From positions 186,001 to 250,000 of the forward strand of contig NZ_JAMXST010000004.1 in NCBI RefSeq assembly GCF_024124905.1: 64,000 bases of DNA, given 5' to 3'. The number at the start of each line of letters is the position of its first letter. Within the stretch, counting starts at the first letter, position 1. Source of the stretch: Cellulosimicrobium cellulans (GTDB lineage Bacteria; Actinomycetota; Actinomycetes; Actinomycetales; Cellulomonadaceae). Shown one piece after another: positions 16,357 to 24,889 of this stretch. The notes under the pieces are model-generated. The model made no database searches, was not told the origin of the DNA, and worked only from the letters and a program-made list of their open reading frames with translations. A program made the position numbers and the translations under genes.

Positions 16357-17736
16357 GTGAAGAACCCCTTCCACCGGACCGCTGACGCGGCCGGCGCCCC
16401 CGAGAGCGCCGACACGACCCTCCAGAACCCCCCGACCCTCACCGACGGCCCCGCGGAGAGCCCCCAGAGCCCCGCGACCACGGCCCGCCGTCGCCGCCGC
16501 TGGCCCCTCGTGGCCGGCGCCACCGCCGTCGTCCTGCTCGCGACCGGCGCCGTCGCCTACGGCAACGCGCGCAAGACCGTCCAGCTCGACGTCGACGGCC
16601 AGATCACCACCGTCACGACCTTCGCCGGGTCCGTCGAGGGCCTGCTCGCCGAGCAGGACGTCGCCGTGGGCGACCGCGACCTCGTCGTGCCCGACGTCGA
16701 CTCCGCCCTGCGCGGCGGCGGCGACGTCGTCGTGCGCTACGGGCGCGAGGTGCCCGTCCAGGTCGACGGCTCCCAGTCCTCCGTCTGGCTGACCGCGCTC
16801 GACGCGGACGAGGCCCTGACGACCCTCGCCTCGCGCGGCAGCGACGTGCGCCTCGTGGCCTCCCGCTCCGGCGAGCGCGTGTCGCTCCCGATCCGCCTCG
16901 ACGCGGACGGCCCCGTGAACGTCGTCGCGGACGGCGAGACCAAGGTCGCGCCCGACGGCAGCATCGGCATCGACGCGATCCTCGACCAGCAGGGCATCCA
17001 GCTCGGCGAGCTCGACCGCGTCCACGTGGAGAAGTCCGAGCAGATCGCCGCGGCTCAGGCCGACGCCGCTGCCGAGGCGGCACCCGCCGAGGCCACCGCC
17101 GCCGCGACCGAGGACGCCGAGGCGGCGGCCGACGCCGCGCCGGTCTCGCTCGTCGTGCAGCGCGTGAAGGTCGAGGAGGTGCCCACCACGGCGGCCGTCC
17201 CGTTCGAGACGGTCACCGAGGAGGACGCGAACCGCTTCAAGGACCTCGACCCGGTCGTCAAGCAGGAGGGCGTCGAGGGCGTCCACACGACCGTGCACCG
17301 TGTCACCACGGTCGACGGCGTCGAGGAGTCGCGCGAGCTCGTCTCCGAGGGCGTCACCACGCCGCCGGTGAACAAGATCCTCGTGCAGGGCACCAAGGAG
17401 CGCCCCAAGCCCGAGCCGAAGGCCACGACGCAGCAGCGCTCGTCGACCCCGTCGTCGGGCGGCTCGTCCGCGCCGGCCGCCGACCTCGGCTCCGCCCCCG
17501 GCGGCGTCTGGGGTGCGCTCGCGCAGTGCGAGTCCGGCGGCAACCCCGCGACGAACACGGGCAACGGCTACTACGGCCTCTACCAGTTCTCGCTCTCGAC
17601 GTGGCAGGCGATGGGCGGCTCCGGCCTCCCGTCGGAGGCCTCGGCCGCCGAGCAGACGCAGCGCGCCCAGGCGCTCCAGGCCCGCTCGGGCTGGGGCCAG
17701 TGGCCCGCGTGCGCCCGCAAGCTGGGTCTTCTCTGA
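16357..17736 (+). CDS. rpfB: Resuscitation-promoting factor, RpfB type
   Basis: 459 residues. Arg-rich cytoplasmic start, a membrane helix at about 48-66, DUF348 modules (about 68-225), an Ala/Glu-rich linker (about 227-258, low complexity), a G5 domain (about 260-348), a Ser/Pro/Lys linker and the catalytic Rpf domain (about 382-459). The Rpf domain shows [14 protein letters not shown] with Glu392 as the lysozyme-like catalytic acid, [19 protein letters not shown], and the second cysteine in [12 protein letters not shown]. Rpf proteins cleave peptidoglycan and promote regrowth from dormancy. The first 350 residues are close to the protein at 7975, but the catalytic domain is unrelated. It is followed by a strong terminator and rsmA. 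Confidence 0.92.
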   Translation: MKNPFHRTADAAGAPESADTTLQNPPTLTDGPAESPQSPATTARRRRRWPLVAGATAVVLLATGAVAYGNARKTVQLDVDGQITTVTTFAGSVEGLLAEQDVAVGDRDLVVPDVDSALRGGGDVVVRYGREVPVQVDGSQSSVWLTALDADEALTTLASRGSDVRLVASRSGERVSLPIRLDADGPVNVVADGETKVAPDGSIGIDAILDQQGIQLGELDRVHVEKSEQIAAAQADAAAEAAPAEATAAATEDAEAAADAAPVSLVVQRVKVEEVPTTAAVPFETVTEEDANRFKDLDPVVKQEGVEGVHTTVHRVTTVDGVEESRELVSEGVTTPPVNKILVQGTKERPKPEPKATTQQRSSTPSSGGSSAPAADLGSAPGGVWGALAQCESGGNPATNTGNGYYGLYQFSLSTWQAMGGSGLPSEASAAEQTQRAQALQARSGWGQWPACARKLGLL

Positions 17737-17766
17737 CCCGGTAGCACGACACACGGCCGCACCAGG

Positions 17767-17795
17767 GAGGGCGGGGCGCACGGCGCCCCGCCCTC
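17767..17795 (+). terminator. Hairpin terminator after rpfB
   Basis: Perfect 12-bp stem (GAGGGCGGGGCG with CGCCCCGCCCTC) around a 5-base loop, followed by TCGTCGTC, 31 bases after the rpfB stop. Confidence 0.85.
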
Positions 17796-17837
17796 TCGTC
17801 GTCCCCGCGACGTCCGGACCGTCCCCGCCCCGGTCGG

Positions 17838-17843
17838 TAGGCT
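17838..17843 (+). promoter_or_regulatory. -10 hexamer of a leaderless rsmA-ispE transcript
   Basis: TAGGCT lies 8 bases before the rsmA ATG, with no Shine-Dalgarno between. Confidence 0.6.
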
Positions 17844-17851
17844 TGCCTGTC

Positions 17852-18790
17852 ATGAGCGACACCCGCGGTGCCCTGCTGGGTCCGGCCGAGATCCGTGACC
17901 TGGCGGGTCGCCTCGGCGTCCGCCCCACCAAGACCCTCGGCCAGAACTTCGTGCACGACGGCGGCACCGTCCGCAAGATCGTGCGGGCCGCGGACGTGCG
18001 CCCGGGGGAGCGCGTCGTCGAGGTCGGGCCCGGGCTGGGCTCGCTGACCCTGGGGCTGCTCGAGGCGGGCGCGAGCGTCGTCGCGGTCGAGATCGACCCG
18101 GTCCTCGCGCAGCAGCTCCCGACGACGGTCGCCGCGCACGTGCCCGACCTCGGCGACCGCCTCGAGGTGGTCGGCGCGGACGCCCTGGAGGTGACGACGC
18201 TGCCCGGGGAGCCCCCGACGGCGCTGGTCGCCAACCTGCCGTACAACGTGGCGGTGCCCGTGCTGCTCACGTTCCTCGAACGGTTCGACTCGCTCGAGCG
18301 CGTGCTCGTCATGGTGCAGGCCGAGGTCGCGGACCGGCTCGCCGCCCCGCCCGGGTCGCGCACGTACGGCGTCCCCTCGGTCAAGGCCGCCTGGTACGCC
18401 GACGCCCGCCGCGCCGGGACGATCGGCCGCAGCGTGTTCTGGCCGGTGCCGAACGTCGACTCCGCGCTCGTCGCCCTCGACCGCCGCGAGCCGCCGACCA
18501 CGACCGCGACCCGGGAGCAGGTGTTCGCCGTCGTCGACGCGGCCTTCGCGCAGCGGCGCAAGATGCTGCGCTCCGCGCTGTCCGGCCTCGCGGGCTCGGC
18601 GAGCGTGGCCGCCGAGGTGCTCGAGGCCGCCGACGTCGACCCGCAGGCGCGCGGCGAGGTGCTGGACGTCGCGGCCTTCGCGCGCGTCGCCGAGCAGCTC
18701 GTCCTGCGCGGCGGCCTCGGCGAGCGCCCCGCCCGTGGCGCCGCACCCGCGGAGCGTCGCACCGGACGACCTGGCACAGTGGACGCGTGA
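17852..18790 (+). CDS. rsmA: 16S rRNA dimethyltransferase A (KsgA)
   Basis: 312-residue SAM-dependent methyltransferase that converts the two adjacent adenines near the 3' end of 16S rRNA to N6,N6-dimethyladenine late in 30S assembly. [12 protein letters not shown] (about residues 26-37) is the family signature, [16 protein letters not shown] is SAM motif I, VAVEIDP motif II, and [11 protein letters not shown] the catalytic NLPY motif IV. The C-terminal helical domain has [10 protein letters not shown]. It overlaps ispE by 4 bases (GTGA), so the two are translationally coupled, the usual actinobacterial arrangement. Confidence 0.95.
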   Translation: MSDTRGALLGPAEIRDLAGRLGVRPTKTLGQNFVHDGGTVRKIVRAADVRPGERVVEVGPGLGSLTLGLLEAGASVVAVEIDPVLAQQLPTTVAAHVPDLGDRLEVVGADALEVTTLPGEPPTALVANLPYNVAVPVLLTFLERFDSLERVLVMVQAEVADRLAAPPGSRTYGVPSVKAAWYADARRAGTIGRSVFWPVPNVDSALVALDRREPPTTTATREQVFAVVDAAFAQRRKMLRSALSGLAGSASVAAEVLEAADVDPQARGEVLDVAAFARVAEQLVLRGGLGERPARGAAPAERRTGRPGTVDA

Positions 18791-19737
18791 CACCCCCGCG
18801 ACCGCCGCGCATCGCCCTCGCGCCACCCCCGTCCGTCCGCGTGCGCGCACCCGGCAAGGTCAACCTCTCGCTCCGGGTCGGGGCGCTGCAGGACGACGGC
18901 TACCACCCGCTCGTGACGATCTTCCAGGCCGTCGGGCTGAGCGAGGACGTCGTCGCCCACCACGTGTCGCCGGGCTCGGGCGTCTCGCTCGGCGTGACCG
19001 GGCTCCAGGCCGACGTGGTGCCGACCGACGAGACGAACCTCGCGTGGCGGGCCGCCGTCGCGCTCGCCGAGCACGTGGGCGTCGACCCCGACGTTCGGCT
19101 CGAGATCCACAAGGAGGTCCCCGTCGCGGGCGGCATGGCGGGCGGCTCCGCCGACGCGGCGGCCGCCCTCGTCGCGTGCGACGCGCTCTGGGAGACGGGC
19201 GTGCCCCGCGCCGACCTCGTCCGCCTCGCCGCGGGGCTCGGTGCGGACGTCGCGTTCGGTCTGGTCGGGCACACCGCCGTCGGGACGGGGCGCGGCGACG
19301 TGCTCACGCCCGCGATGACGCGCGGCGAGTTCCACTGGGTCTTCGCCGTCCAGGCCGACGGACTCTCCACGCCGGAGGTGTACCGCACGTTCGACGAGAC
19401 CGTCGGCGGCCCGGCCGAGCTCGACCTCGCCGAGGACACCGCGCTCATGCAGGCCCTGCGCGCCGGGGACGCGGTCGGGCTCGGGCAGGTGCTGCGCAAC
19501 GACCTCCAGGGCCCCGCGCTCGCCCTGCGCCCCGAGCTGCAGCGGACCCTCGACGTCGCGACCGAGGCCGGCGCGCTCGGCGCGATCGTCTCCGGCTCCG
19601 GCCCGACGGTCGCCGCTCTCGCGCGCAGCCGCCAGCACGCGCTCGCGATCGCCGCGTCGTGGACCGCGAACGACGCGTGCGACACCGTCTGGTGCACCAC
19701 CGCGCCCGCCGCCGGCGCCCGCGTCGTCGCCCACTGA
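18787..19737 (+). CDS. ispE: 4-diphosphocytidyl-2-C-methyl-D-erythritol kinase
   Basis: 316-residue GHMP kinase of the non-mevalonate isoprenoid pathway; it phosphorylates CDP-methylerythritol at the 2-hydroxyl. [14 protein letters not shown] (about residues 18-31) carries the substrate Lys, [19 protein letters not shown] (about 113-131) is the glycine-rich ATP loop, [10 protein letters not shown] follows, and [13 protein letters not shown] is motif 3. Because it starts within the rsmA stop, no separate promoter is expected. The predicted product length is normal for actinobacteria. Confidence 0.95.
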   Translation: MTPPRPPRIALAPPPSVRVRAPGKVNLSLRVGALQDDGYHPLVTIFQAVGLSEDVVAHHVSPGSGVSLGVTGLQADVVPTDETNLAWRAAVALAEHVGVDPDVRLEIHKEVPVAGGMAGGSADAAAALVACDALWETGVPRADLVRLAAGLGADVAFGLVGHTAVGTGRGDVLTPAMTRGEFHWVFAVQADGLSTPEVYRTFDETVGGPAELDLAEDTALMQALRAGDAVGLGQVLRNDLQGPALALRPELQRTLDVATEAGALGAIVSGSGPTVAALARSRQHALAIAASWTANDACDTVWCTTAPAAGARVVAH

Positions 19738-19784
19738 CCGCCCGCCGACGCGAGGCCCGCCACGCGCCGGACGGGGCGTTCGCG

Positions 19785-19790
19785 TAGTGT
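19785..19790 (+). promoter_or_regulatory. -10 hexamer of a leaderless small membrane-protein gene
   Basis: TAGTGT is followed by 7 bases and then ATG 19798. Confidence 0.55.
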
Positions 19791-19797
19791 CGCCGTC

Positions 19798-20211
19798 ATG
19801 TCAGGGGACAGGTTCGGACTGCTCAGCCTGCGGCTCGACGCCGCGTACTGCCTCGTGCTCGGCGGCGCGGTCGCCGCACTCTCTCCGTCGTGGGCGCCGG
19901 CGCTGGGAGTGCCGGTGCCGGTCGTCGCGGGGATCGGGGTCGCGGTGGTGGTCTGGGCGGCCGCCGTCGCCTGGATGGCTGCACGGCTGCGGCTGCGCGT
20001 CGCCCTCCGCACGGTCATGGTCGCGAACGTCGTCGCCGCCGCTGCCGTCGCCGCGTTCTCGGCGACGACGGCGGGCGTCCTCGTGCTGCTCGCGGTCCTC
20101 GCGGTCGCGGCGGACGTCGGGCTGTTCGCGGGCTCCCAGGCCGTCGCGCTGCGCCGGTTGGGCGCCGCCCCGGGCGGCGCGTCCGCGCAGTCGCCCGGCC
20201 CGGCGGTCTAG
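19798..20211 (+). CDS. Small four-helix membrane protein of unknown function
   Basis: 137 residues with four predicted membrane helices: about 13-33 (DAAYCLVLGGAVAALSP), 36-60 (VPVVAGIGVAVVVWAAAVAW), 68-88 and 91-113. The short loops have positive residues on alternate sides and the C-terminal tail is Ala/Gly/Pro-rich. I do not recognise the family; the layout resembles small SPW/DUF-type integral proteins. Its last 4 bases overlap the last 4 bases of the convergent esterase gene. Confidence 0.6.
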   Translation: MSGDRFGLLSLRLDAAYCLVLGGAVAALSPSWAPALGVPVPVVAGIGVAVVVWAAAVAWMAARLRLRVALRTVMVANVVAAAAVAAFSATTAGVLVLLAVLAVAADVGLFAGSQAVALRRLGAAPGGASAQSPGPAV

Positions 20212-21230
20212 CGGTCGCGCAGCCAGGCGAGCTGACGGGCGAAGCGGTAGCCCTGGCCGCCCTCGTGCTCGTTGTAGCGGTAGACGTCGATCGCGCGCTC
20301 GGCCTCGGGCGCCGCCCCGGCGGCCGCGCCCCAGCCGTTGTACGCCGCGTAGACGGTGGACGGCGGGCAGACCTGGTCCATGAGCGCGACGGAGAACAGC
20401 GCCGGTGCGGTGGCGCGGCGGCCGAGCACCGCCCCGTCGAGGTAGGACAGCGTGCGGAACACGGTCTCCTCCGCGTCGCGGTGGACGGCGAGGTAGCGCG
20501 TCAGCTCGCGGTACGGGTCGCGGTCGGTGATCTCGACGGCGCGGCGGTAGTGGCACAGGAACGGGACGTCCGGGAGGGCCGCGACGAGCCCGTCGGCGAG
20601 GCCCGCGACGGCGATGGCGATGCCGCCGCCCTGGCTCACACCGTGCACGGCGACGCGCTCGGGGTCGACGCCGGGCACCGAGCGCACGGCGTCGACCGCC
20701 CGCACGCCGTCGGTGAAGACGCGGCGGTAGTAGTGGTCGTGCGGGTCCTCGATGCCGCGCGTGAGGACGCCCGGGACGGCGGGCCCCGACCCGACCGGGT
20801 CGGGCGTGCCGCCGCCGCTGCCCCACTGGCTGCCCTGCCCGCGCGTGTCGACGACGAGGTGCGCGTACCCGGCGTTCGCCCACGCGAGGTGCTCGTGGGG
20901 CAGCCCGCGACCGCCGCCGTACCCGAGGAACTCGACGACCGCGGGCAGCGGGGCGTCGTCGCCGGCCGCGGCGGCGCGGGCGGCCTCGGCGGGCCGCACG
21001 AGCCACGCCTTGACGGGCTGACCGGCGAACCCGGGGAACGTCACGTCGTCGACGACGACCAGGTCGAGGCCGGTCTCCACGCGCTCCAGCCGCACCGTCC
21101 CGGCCGGGTCCCTGCCTGCCTCGCGCGACTCCGCGAGGGTCCGCGCCCAGAAGGCGTCGAGGTCGGCGGGCTCGTCGAGCACGGGGGCGTAGGTCTCGAG
21201 CTCGGCGAGGGGCAGGTCGAAGAGCGGCAC
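20208..21230 (-). CDS. Acetylxylan esterase / cephalosporin-C deacetylase (CE7)
   Basis: 340-residue alpha/beta hydrolase of family CE7. Landmarks are DDVTFPGFAGQPVKAWLV, VEFLGYGGGRGLPHEHLAWANAGY read in short parts, DTRGQGSQWG, the nucleophile elbow GVSQGGG (Ser about 190), MDQVCPPSTVYAAYN with the acid Asp, and the His in YNEHEGGQGYR. CE7 enzymes remove acetyl groups from short acetylated xylo-oligosaccharides and antibiotics and usually act inside the cell, which fits the absence of a signal peptide. It is divergent from the GH43-like gene, and the shared 216-base gap holds two kinds of operator. Confidence 0.92.
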   Translation of the reverse strand: MPLFDLPLAELETYAPVLDEPADLDAFWARTLAESREAGRDPAGTVRLERVETGLDLVVVDDVTFPGFAGQPVKAWLVRPAEAARAAAAGDDAPLPAVVEFLGYGGGRGLPHEHLAWANAGYAHLVVDTRGQGSQWGSGGGTPDPVGSGPAVPGVLTRGIEDPHDHYYRRVFTDGVRAVDAVRSVPGVDPERVAVHGVSQGGGIAIAVAGLADGLVAALPDVPFLCHYRRAVEITDRDPYRELTRYLAVHRDAEETVFRTLSYLDGAVLGRRATAPALFSVALMDQVCPPSTVYAAYNGWGAAAGAAPEAERAIDVYRYNEHEGGQGYRFARQLAWLRDR

Positions 21231-21250
21231 GGGGCGATCCTCCGGTCAAT

Positions 21251-21268
21251 ACGTCTGATGTCCGACAT
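21251..21268. promoter_or_regulatory. Two overlapping palindromes upstream of the CE7 esterase
   Basis: ACGTCTGATGT (21251-21261, imperfect inverted repeat) overlaps ATGTCCGACAT (21258-21268, perfect ATGTC-C-GACAT). Lying 21-38 bases before the esterase start, they look like adjacent sites for a GntR/FadR-type regulator. Confidence 0.5.
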
Positions 21269-21322
21269 TCAGGTGCGGTCGGGACGACTCTAGCGTCGAG
21301 GCCCGGCGCACCGTGAGGACGC

Positions 21323-21340
21323 TAATAATGCGCATCATCC
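21323..21340. promoter_or_regulatory. LacI-type operator, copy 1 (GH43-like gene)
   Basis: TAATAATGCGCATCATCC shares the core ATGCGNATYAYY with two sites before the lacI gene. TTGACC, a fair -35, begins 3 bases later at 21343. Confidence 0.6.
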
Positions 21341-21446
21341 CTTTGACCTGCGCCGTGCCCGTCCGGCGACACTGCCAGCAGCCCACGTCTCCACGTGGCG
21401 CCCGGCGGCGACGACGCCGCCGGCGAGGAACCGACGGAGGTCCCCT

Positions 21447-23486
21447 GTGAGAACCCGAGCAGCAGCACCACGCCGCAGACCGCGCGCCGTGGCGACGGCG
21501 GTCGCCACCCTGACGGCGGTCCTCGCCGCCGGGGCGGTCGTCCCCGCGGCGGCCCTCGCCGCGGGACCGCCGCCCGCGGTCACGGCCGTCACCACGACCG
21601 GGGCGACGACCGGGGTGACGGTGACGGCCGACGGCCCGTCCGCGTCCGACCTGCCCGTGTTCGAGTACCGCGGCGTGGTCACCGACAAGGAGTCGATGAT
21701 CTACAACCCGACGGACGAGTTCATCTTCCCGAGCGTCTTCCACGCGGGCGCGTACCTCGACGACCCGCTGGGGGAGTGGTACCTCTACTACGCCCCGCAC
21801 GACTCCCCGGGCGGGATCTCGCTCATGTACGCCGACTCGCTCGAGGGCCCGTGGACGGAGTACGCGCACAACCCGATCGTCGCGAACGAGTGGCTGCCCT
21901 TCTACGAGCGGGTCTCGCACGTCTCGTCGCCCGACGTCCTGTGGGACGACGCGGCCGACGAGGTGCTGCTGTACTTCCACGGCGAGAACTCGACGACGCG
22001 GTGGGCGACGTCGCCCGACGGCGTGACGTTCGACGACTCCGGGGTCGCGGTCACCAACGCCGACGGCGGTGCCGGGACCACCGAGACGTCGTACGCGCGC
22101 GTCGTCGAGCACCCGGACCCGTCGTCCGGCTACCGGTTCGCCATGACGTACATGCAGAACCGGACCGACAACATCCGGCGCATCAAGGTGGCCGAGTCGG
22201 TCGACGGCAAGACCTGGGTCGTGCGGCCCGACCCGCTCGTCGTGCCCGACGCTGCGACCGGCACGAACGTGTCCGGCGGCAACCTGTGGGAGTGGGAGGG
22301 CCAGCTCTACGTGGTCTACCACGGGTCCACGGGCATCACGTTCGCCCGCACGCTCGACCCGACGATGACCGAGGTCGGGCCGCGCTGGGAGCTGCACCGG
22401 GCCAGCGGCGTCGGTGACGACACCGGGCGGGTGGCTGCGCCCGAGATCGTGACCGACGGCGACGAGACCTACCTCTTCTACGAGTCCGGCGACCGGCTGG
22501 GCGCGACGATCGCGTGGGCGCAGCGCGACCCCGACGCCGTCCGCCCGCCCGAGCCAGGCCAGGACCCCGACCCGCTGCGCGAGCAGTGCAGCGGCGCCGC
22601 GTCCGACGAGTTCGACGGCGAGTCCCTCGACCCGGCGCTCTGGTCGGTCGTCCGCGCGGGCAGCGCCCGGCACGAGCTCGTGGACGGCGCGCTGCGCGTC
22701 CCGACCTACCCGACCGGCGTGGCTGGCGCCGCGCTGCCGCTCCAGGCGGTCCCGGACGGGCCGTGGGAGGTCACGGCGGCCGTCTCCGTCTCCCCGACCG
22801 AGCGCTTCCAGCAGGGCGGGCTGCTCCTGTACCGCGACGACGCGAACTACGCGAAGCTCGACCTCGTGCACGGCTCGCTCGGCCCGCGCCTCGAGTTCAT
22901 CTGGCGCCAGAACGGCACCGACCGCAACACGGGGTTCGACTCGGTCGTCCCGCCGGCAGGGCTCGGCGAGACGTTCTGGTTGCGCCTCACGAGCGACGGG
23001 AGCGCCGTGCAGGCGTCGGTGTCGGTCGACGGCGTCGAGTTCGCGCCCTGGGGCCGCACCGTGGACGTCGCGCCGCTCGGCGCGACGGGCGTCGGGCCGT
23101 TCGCGATGCGCGGCTCCGCGACGCCGCCGGAGATCGTCGCGTCGTTCGACTGGTTCCGGTGGACCCCGACCGCCGAGGAGGCGGCCGCGTGCGACGACGA
23201 CGCGCCCGCCGTCGAGGTGCAGGCCGTGACGCGCTGCCTCGCGGGCCGCGCGTACGTCGCGGTGACCGCGCGCAACGAGGGGGACGCCGCGGCGACGGTC
23301 CGGCTCGTGACGCCGTTCGGCGAGCGCACCGTGGCCGACGTCGCGCCCGGGCGCAGCGCCTACCAGTCCTTCGCGACGCGCTCGACGTCGGTCGCGGCCG
23401 GGGAGGCGAGGGTCGACGTCGCCGGGCCGGACGGCGTCGGGCGTGGCTCGACCTCGGCGACCTACGACGCGCTGACCTGCGGGTAG
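21447..23486 (+). CDS. Secreted GH43/GH117-like beta-propeller protein with C-terminal beta-sandwich
   Basis: 679 residues. GTG start with GACGGAGG 6 bases upstream. A Sec or Tat-like signal (Arg-rich start, hydrophobic stretch to ALAAG near residue 40) exports it. Residues about 70-365 form a five-bladed-propeller glycosidase-like domain (NPTDEFIFPSVFH, GEWYLYYAPHDSPGG, SSPDVLWDDAADEVLLYFHG, TETSYARVVEHP, GNLWEWEGQLYVVYHG). Residues about 380-570 resemble the DUF1349/GH43 C2 concanavalin-like domain (FDGESLDPALWSVVR, QQGGLLLYRDDANYAKLDL, FDWFRWTP). A last Ig-like domain follows with paired cysteines (CDDD, RCLAGRAY, LTCG). It likely cleaves or binds a plant or algal glycan side chain. The exact family and catalytic triad need alignment. 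Confidence 0.75.
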   Translation: MRTRAAAPRRRPRAVATAVATLTAVLAAGAVVPAAALAAGPPPAVTAVTTTGATTGVTVTADGPSASDLPVFEYRGVVTDKESMIYNPTDEFIFPSVFHAGAYLDDPLGEWYLYYAPHDSPGGISLMYADSLEGPWTEYAHNPIVANEWLPFYERVSHVSSPDVLWDDAADEVLLYFHGENSTTRWATSPDGVTFDDSGVAVTNADGGAGTTETSYARVVEHPDPSSGYRFAMTYMQNRTDNIRRIKVAESVDGKTWVVRPDPLVVPDAATGTNVSGGNLWEWEGQLYVVYHGSTGITFARTLDPTMTEVGPRWELHRASGVGDDTGRVAAPEIVTDGDETYLFYESGDRLGATIAWAQRDPDAVRPPEPGQDPDPLREQCSGAASDEFDGESLDPALWSVVRAGSARHELVDGALRVPTYPTGVAGAALPLQAVPDGPWEVTAAVSVSPTERFQQGGLLLYRDDANYAKLDLVHGSLGPRLEFIWRQNGTDRNTGFDSVVPPAGLGETFWLRLTSDGSAVQASVSVDGVEFAPWGRTVDVAPLGATGVGPFAMRGSATPPEIVASFDWFRWTPTAEEAAACDDDAPAVEVQAVTRCLAGRAYVAVTARNEGDAAATVRLVTPFGERTVADVAPGRSAYQSFATRSTSVAAGEARVDVAGPDGVGRGSTSATYDALTCG

Positions 23487-23510
23487 CGCGGCCGACGAGC
23501 ACCGCACAGC

Positions 23511-23549
23511 GGGCCCAGGGATGCACCTCGGAGGTGCGTCCCTGGGCCC
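23511..23549 (+). terminator. Strong hairpin terminator after the GH43-like gene
   Basis: 18-base arms (23511-23528 and 23532-23549; 17 pairs and one G-U) around a 3-base loop, 25 bases after the stop. Confidence 0.85.
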
Positions 23550-23602
23550 GTCGTGCATCCTCCGGCGGACGCCCACCGGGGCGGCGGCGACCGTCACGCC
23601 GC

Positions 23603-23620
23603 CGATTATGCGAATCACCG
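23603..23620. promoter_or_regulatory. LacI-type operator, copy 2
   Basis: CGATTATGCGAATCACCG contains GATT-ATGCG-AATC, an inverted repeat with the same centre as copies 1 and 3. It lies 57 bases upstream of copy 3, suggesting looping or cooperative binding. Confidence 0.55.
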
Positions 23621-23659
23621 GCGACGGACCGAGGCACCGGAGTGCCAGCGTTCGCGACG

Positions 23660-23677
23660 TAATAATGCGTATTACTG
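23660..23677. promoter_or_regulatory. LacI-type operator, copy 3, at the lacI promoter
   Basis: TAATAATGCGTATTACTG contains GTAATA-ATGCG-TATTAC (counting one base upstream), the most symmetrical copy. TTGACC at 23680-23685 follows, then GAGACT 18 bases on, giving a promoter laid out like that of the GH43-like gene. Confidence 0.65.
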
Positions 23678-23746
23678 CGTTGACCCGCACGCGCCGCTCT
23701 GGCGAGACTCCTCGCACGTCATCGACGACGTGATCGAGGAGGATCC

Positions 23747-24889
23747 ATGCCGAGGCACCGCATCACCCAGGCCGACGTCGCCGCCATGGCCGGCGTCAGC
23801 CAGGCGACGGTCTCGTTCGTGCTGAACGACAGCACGCCCGCCGGGGTGCGGATCAGCGAGGAGACCCGTCAGCGCGTGCTCGACGCGATCCGCATCACCG
23901 GCTACTCGGCGAACCCCGTGGCCCAGCGCCTCGCGGGCGGGCACAACCAGATCCTGGGCGTCTTCACCTACGAGGCGACGTTCCCGCGCGCCGGCCGTGA
24001 CTTCTACGGCCCGTTCCTGGTCGGCATCGAGCACGCGGCCGAGAAGCTGGGCATCGACATCCTGCTGTTCACGAGCGCGCGCGTCGTCGACGGCCGGCGC
24101 CGGCTCACGCGCGACGGCTGGCAGCGCCTCGGGATCGCCGACGGCTGTCTGCTGCTCGGCCAGCACGAGGACCGGGGCGAGCTCCAGCACCTGCTCGACA
24201 CCAACTACCCGTTCGTCTTCATCGGCAAGCGCGGGAGCGACGGCGGGCGCCTGCCCTACGTGGGCGCCGACTACGTCGCGGCGACGGCGCGCCAGGTCGA
24301 GCGCCTCGTCACGCTCGGCCACGAGCGCATCGGCTACGTCGGGCCGCGCGGCACCGACCAGCCGACGCTCGACCGCGTCGACGCCTACCGCGCCACGATG
24401 AAGGCGCACGGGCTCACCGTGCGCTTCGTCGAGCTCGACGACGTCCCGGCCACGGCCGCGGAGATCGTCGACCAGCGCCTCACGGCCGTCGTCGTCGCCC
24501 CCGAGAACTACCCCGAGGAGCTCGTCGACGAGCTCGAGGGGCGCGGGGTCCGCGTGCCCGACGACGTCTCCTTCCTCCTCCTGGGCCAGCCCCACCACGG
24601 GCGTCCGGGCGGTCGCCGGTGGTCCGGGTTCTCGATCCCGCGCGAGGAGATGGGGGCACGCGCCCTCGTCCTGCTCTCGCGTCTCGTCGCCGAGTCCGGC
24701 TCGGGCCGTTCCGACCGCAGGTCCGCGCGCGCCGCCCGGGTCCCCGAGGACGAGCTGCACCAGCTCCTCGAGTGCGTCGACGTCGACGGCGAGACCGTCG
24801 CCGCGCCACCGCCCGCGCCGCCCCCCGGGGCCAGATCGTCCTTGCCGACCTCAGAGCACCCGAGCACCAGAGAAACGGAACCAGCGTGA
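23747..24889 (+). CDS. LacI-family sugar-responsive regulator
   Basis: 380 residues; ATG with AGGAGG 5 bases upstream. The HTH is at residues 5-26 (ITQADVAAMAGVSQATVSFVLN) with a hinge helix (NPVAQRLAGG). The periplasmic-binding-protein-like effector domain follows, with VERLVTLGHERIGYVG and VVVAPENYPEEL, and a basic, Pro-rich tail. It heads an operon with the FAD oxidoreductase and ABC importer (4-base GTGA overlap), and operator-like sites lie before it and before the GH43-like gene. It is therefore likely to be autoregulated and to release DNA on binding the imported sugar or a product of it. Confidence 0.9.
   Translation: MPRHRITQADVAAMAGVSQATVSFVLNDSTPAGVRISEETRQRVLDAIRITGYSANPVAQRLAGGHNQILGVFTYEATFPRAGRDFYGPFLVGIEHAAEKLGIDILLFTSARVVDGRRRLTRDGWQRLGIADGCLLLGQHEDRGELQHLLDTNYPFVFIGKRGSDGGRLPYVGADYVAATARQVERLVTLGHERIGYVGPRGTDQPTLDRVDAYRATMKAHGLTVRFVELDDVPATAAEIVDQRLTAVVVAPENYPEELVDELEGRGVRVPDDVSFLLLGQPHHGRPGGRRWSGFSIPREEMGARALVLLSRLVAESGSGRSDRRSARAARVPEDELHQLLECVDVDGETVAAPPPAPPPGARSSLPTSEHPSTRETEPA

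Noticed and set aside
15163-19734. A minus-strand open frame of 1523 codons
   Set aside because: It is the reverse of the WYL, rpfB, rsmA and ispE genes and shows no domain or plausible start.
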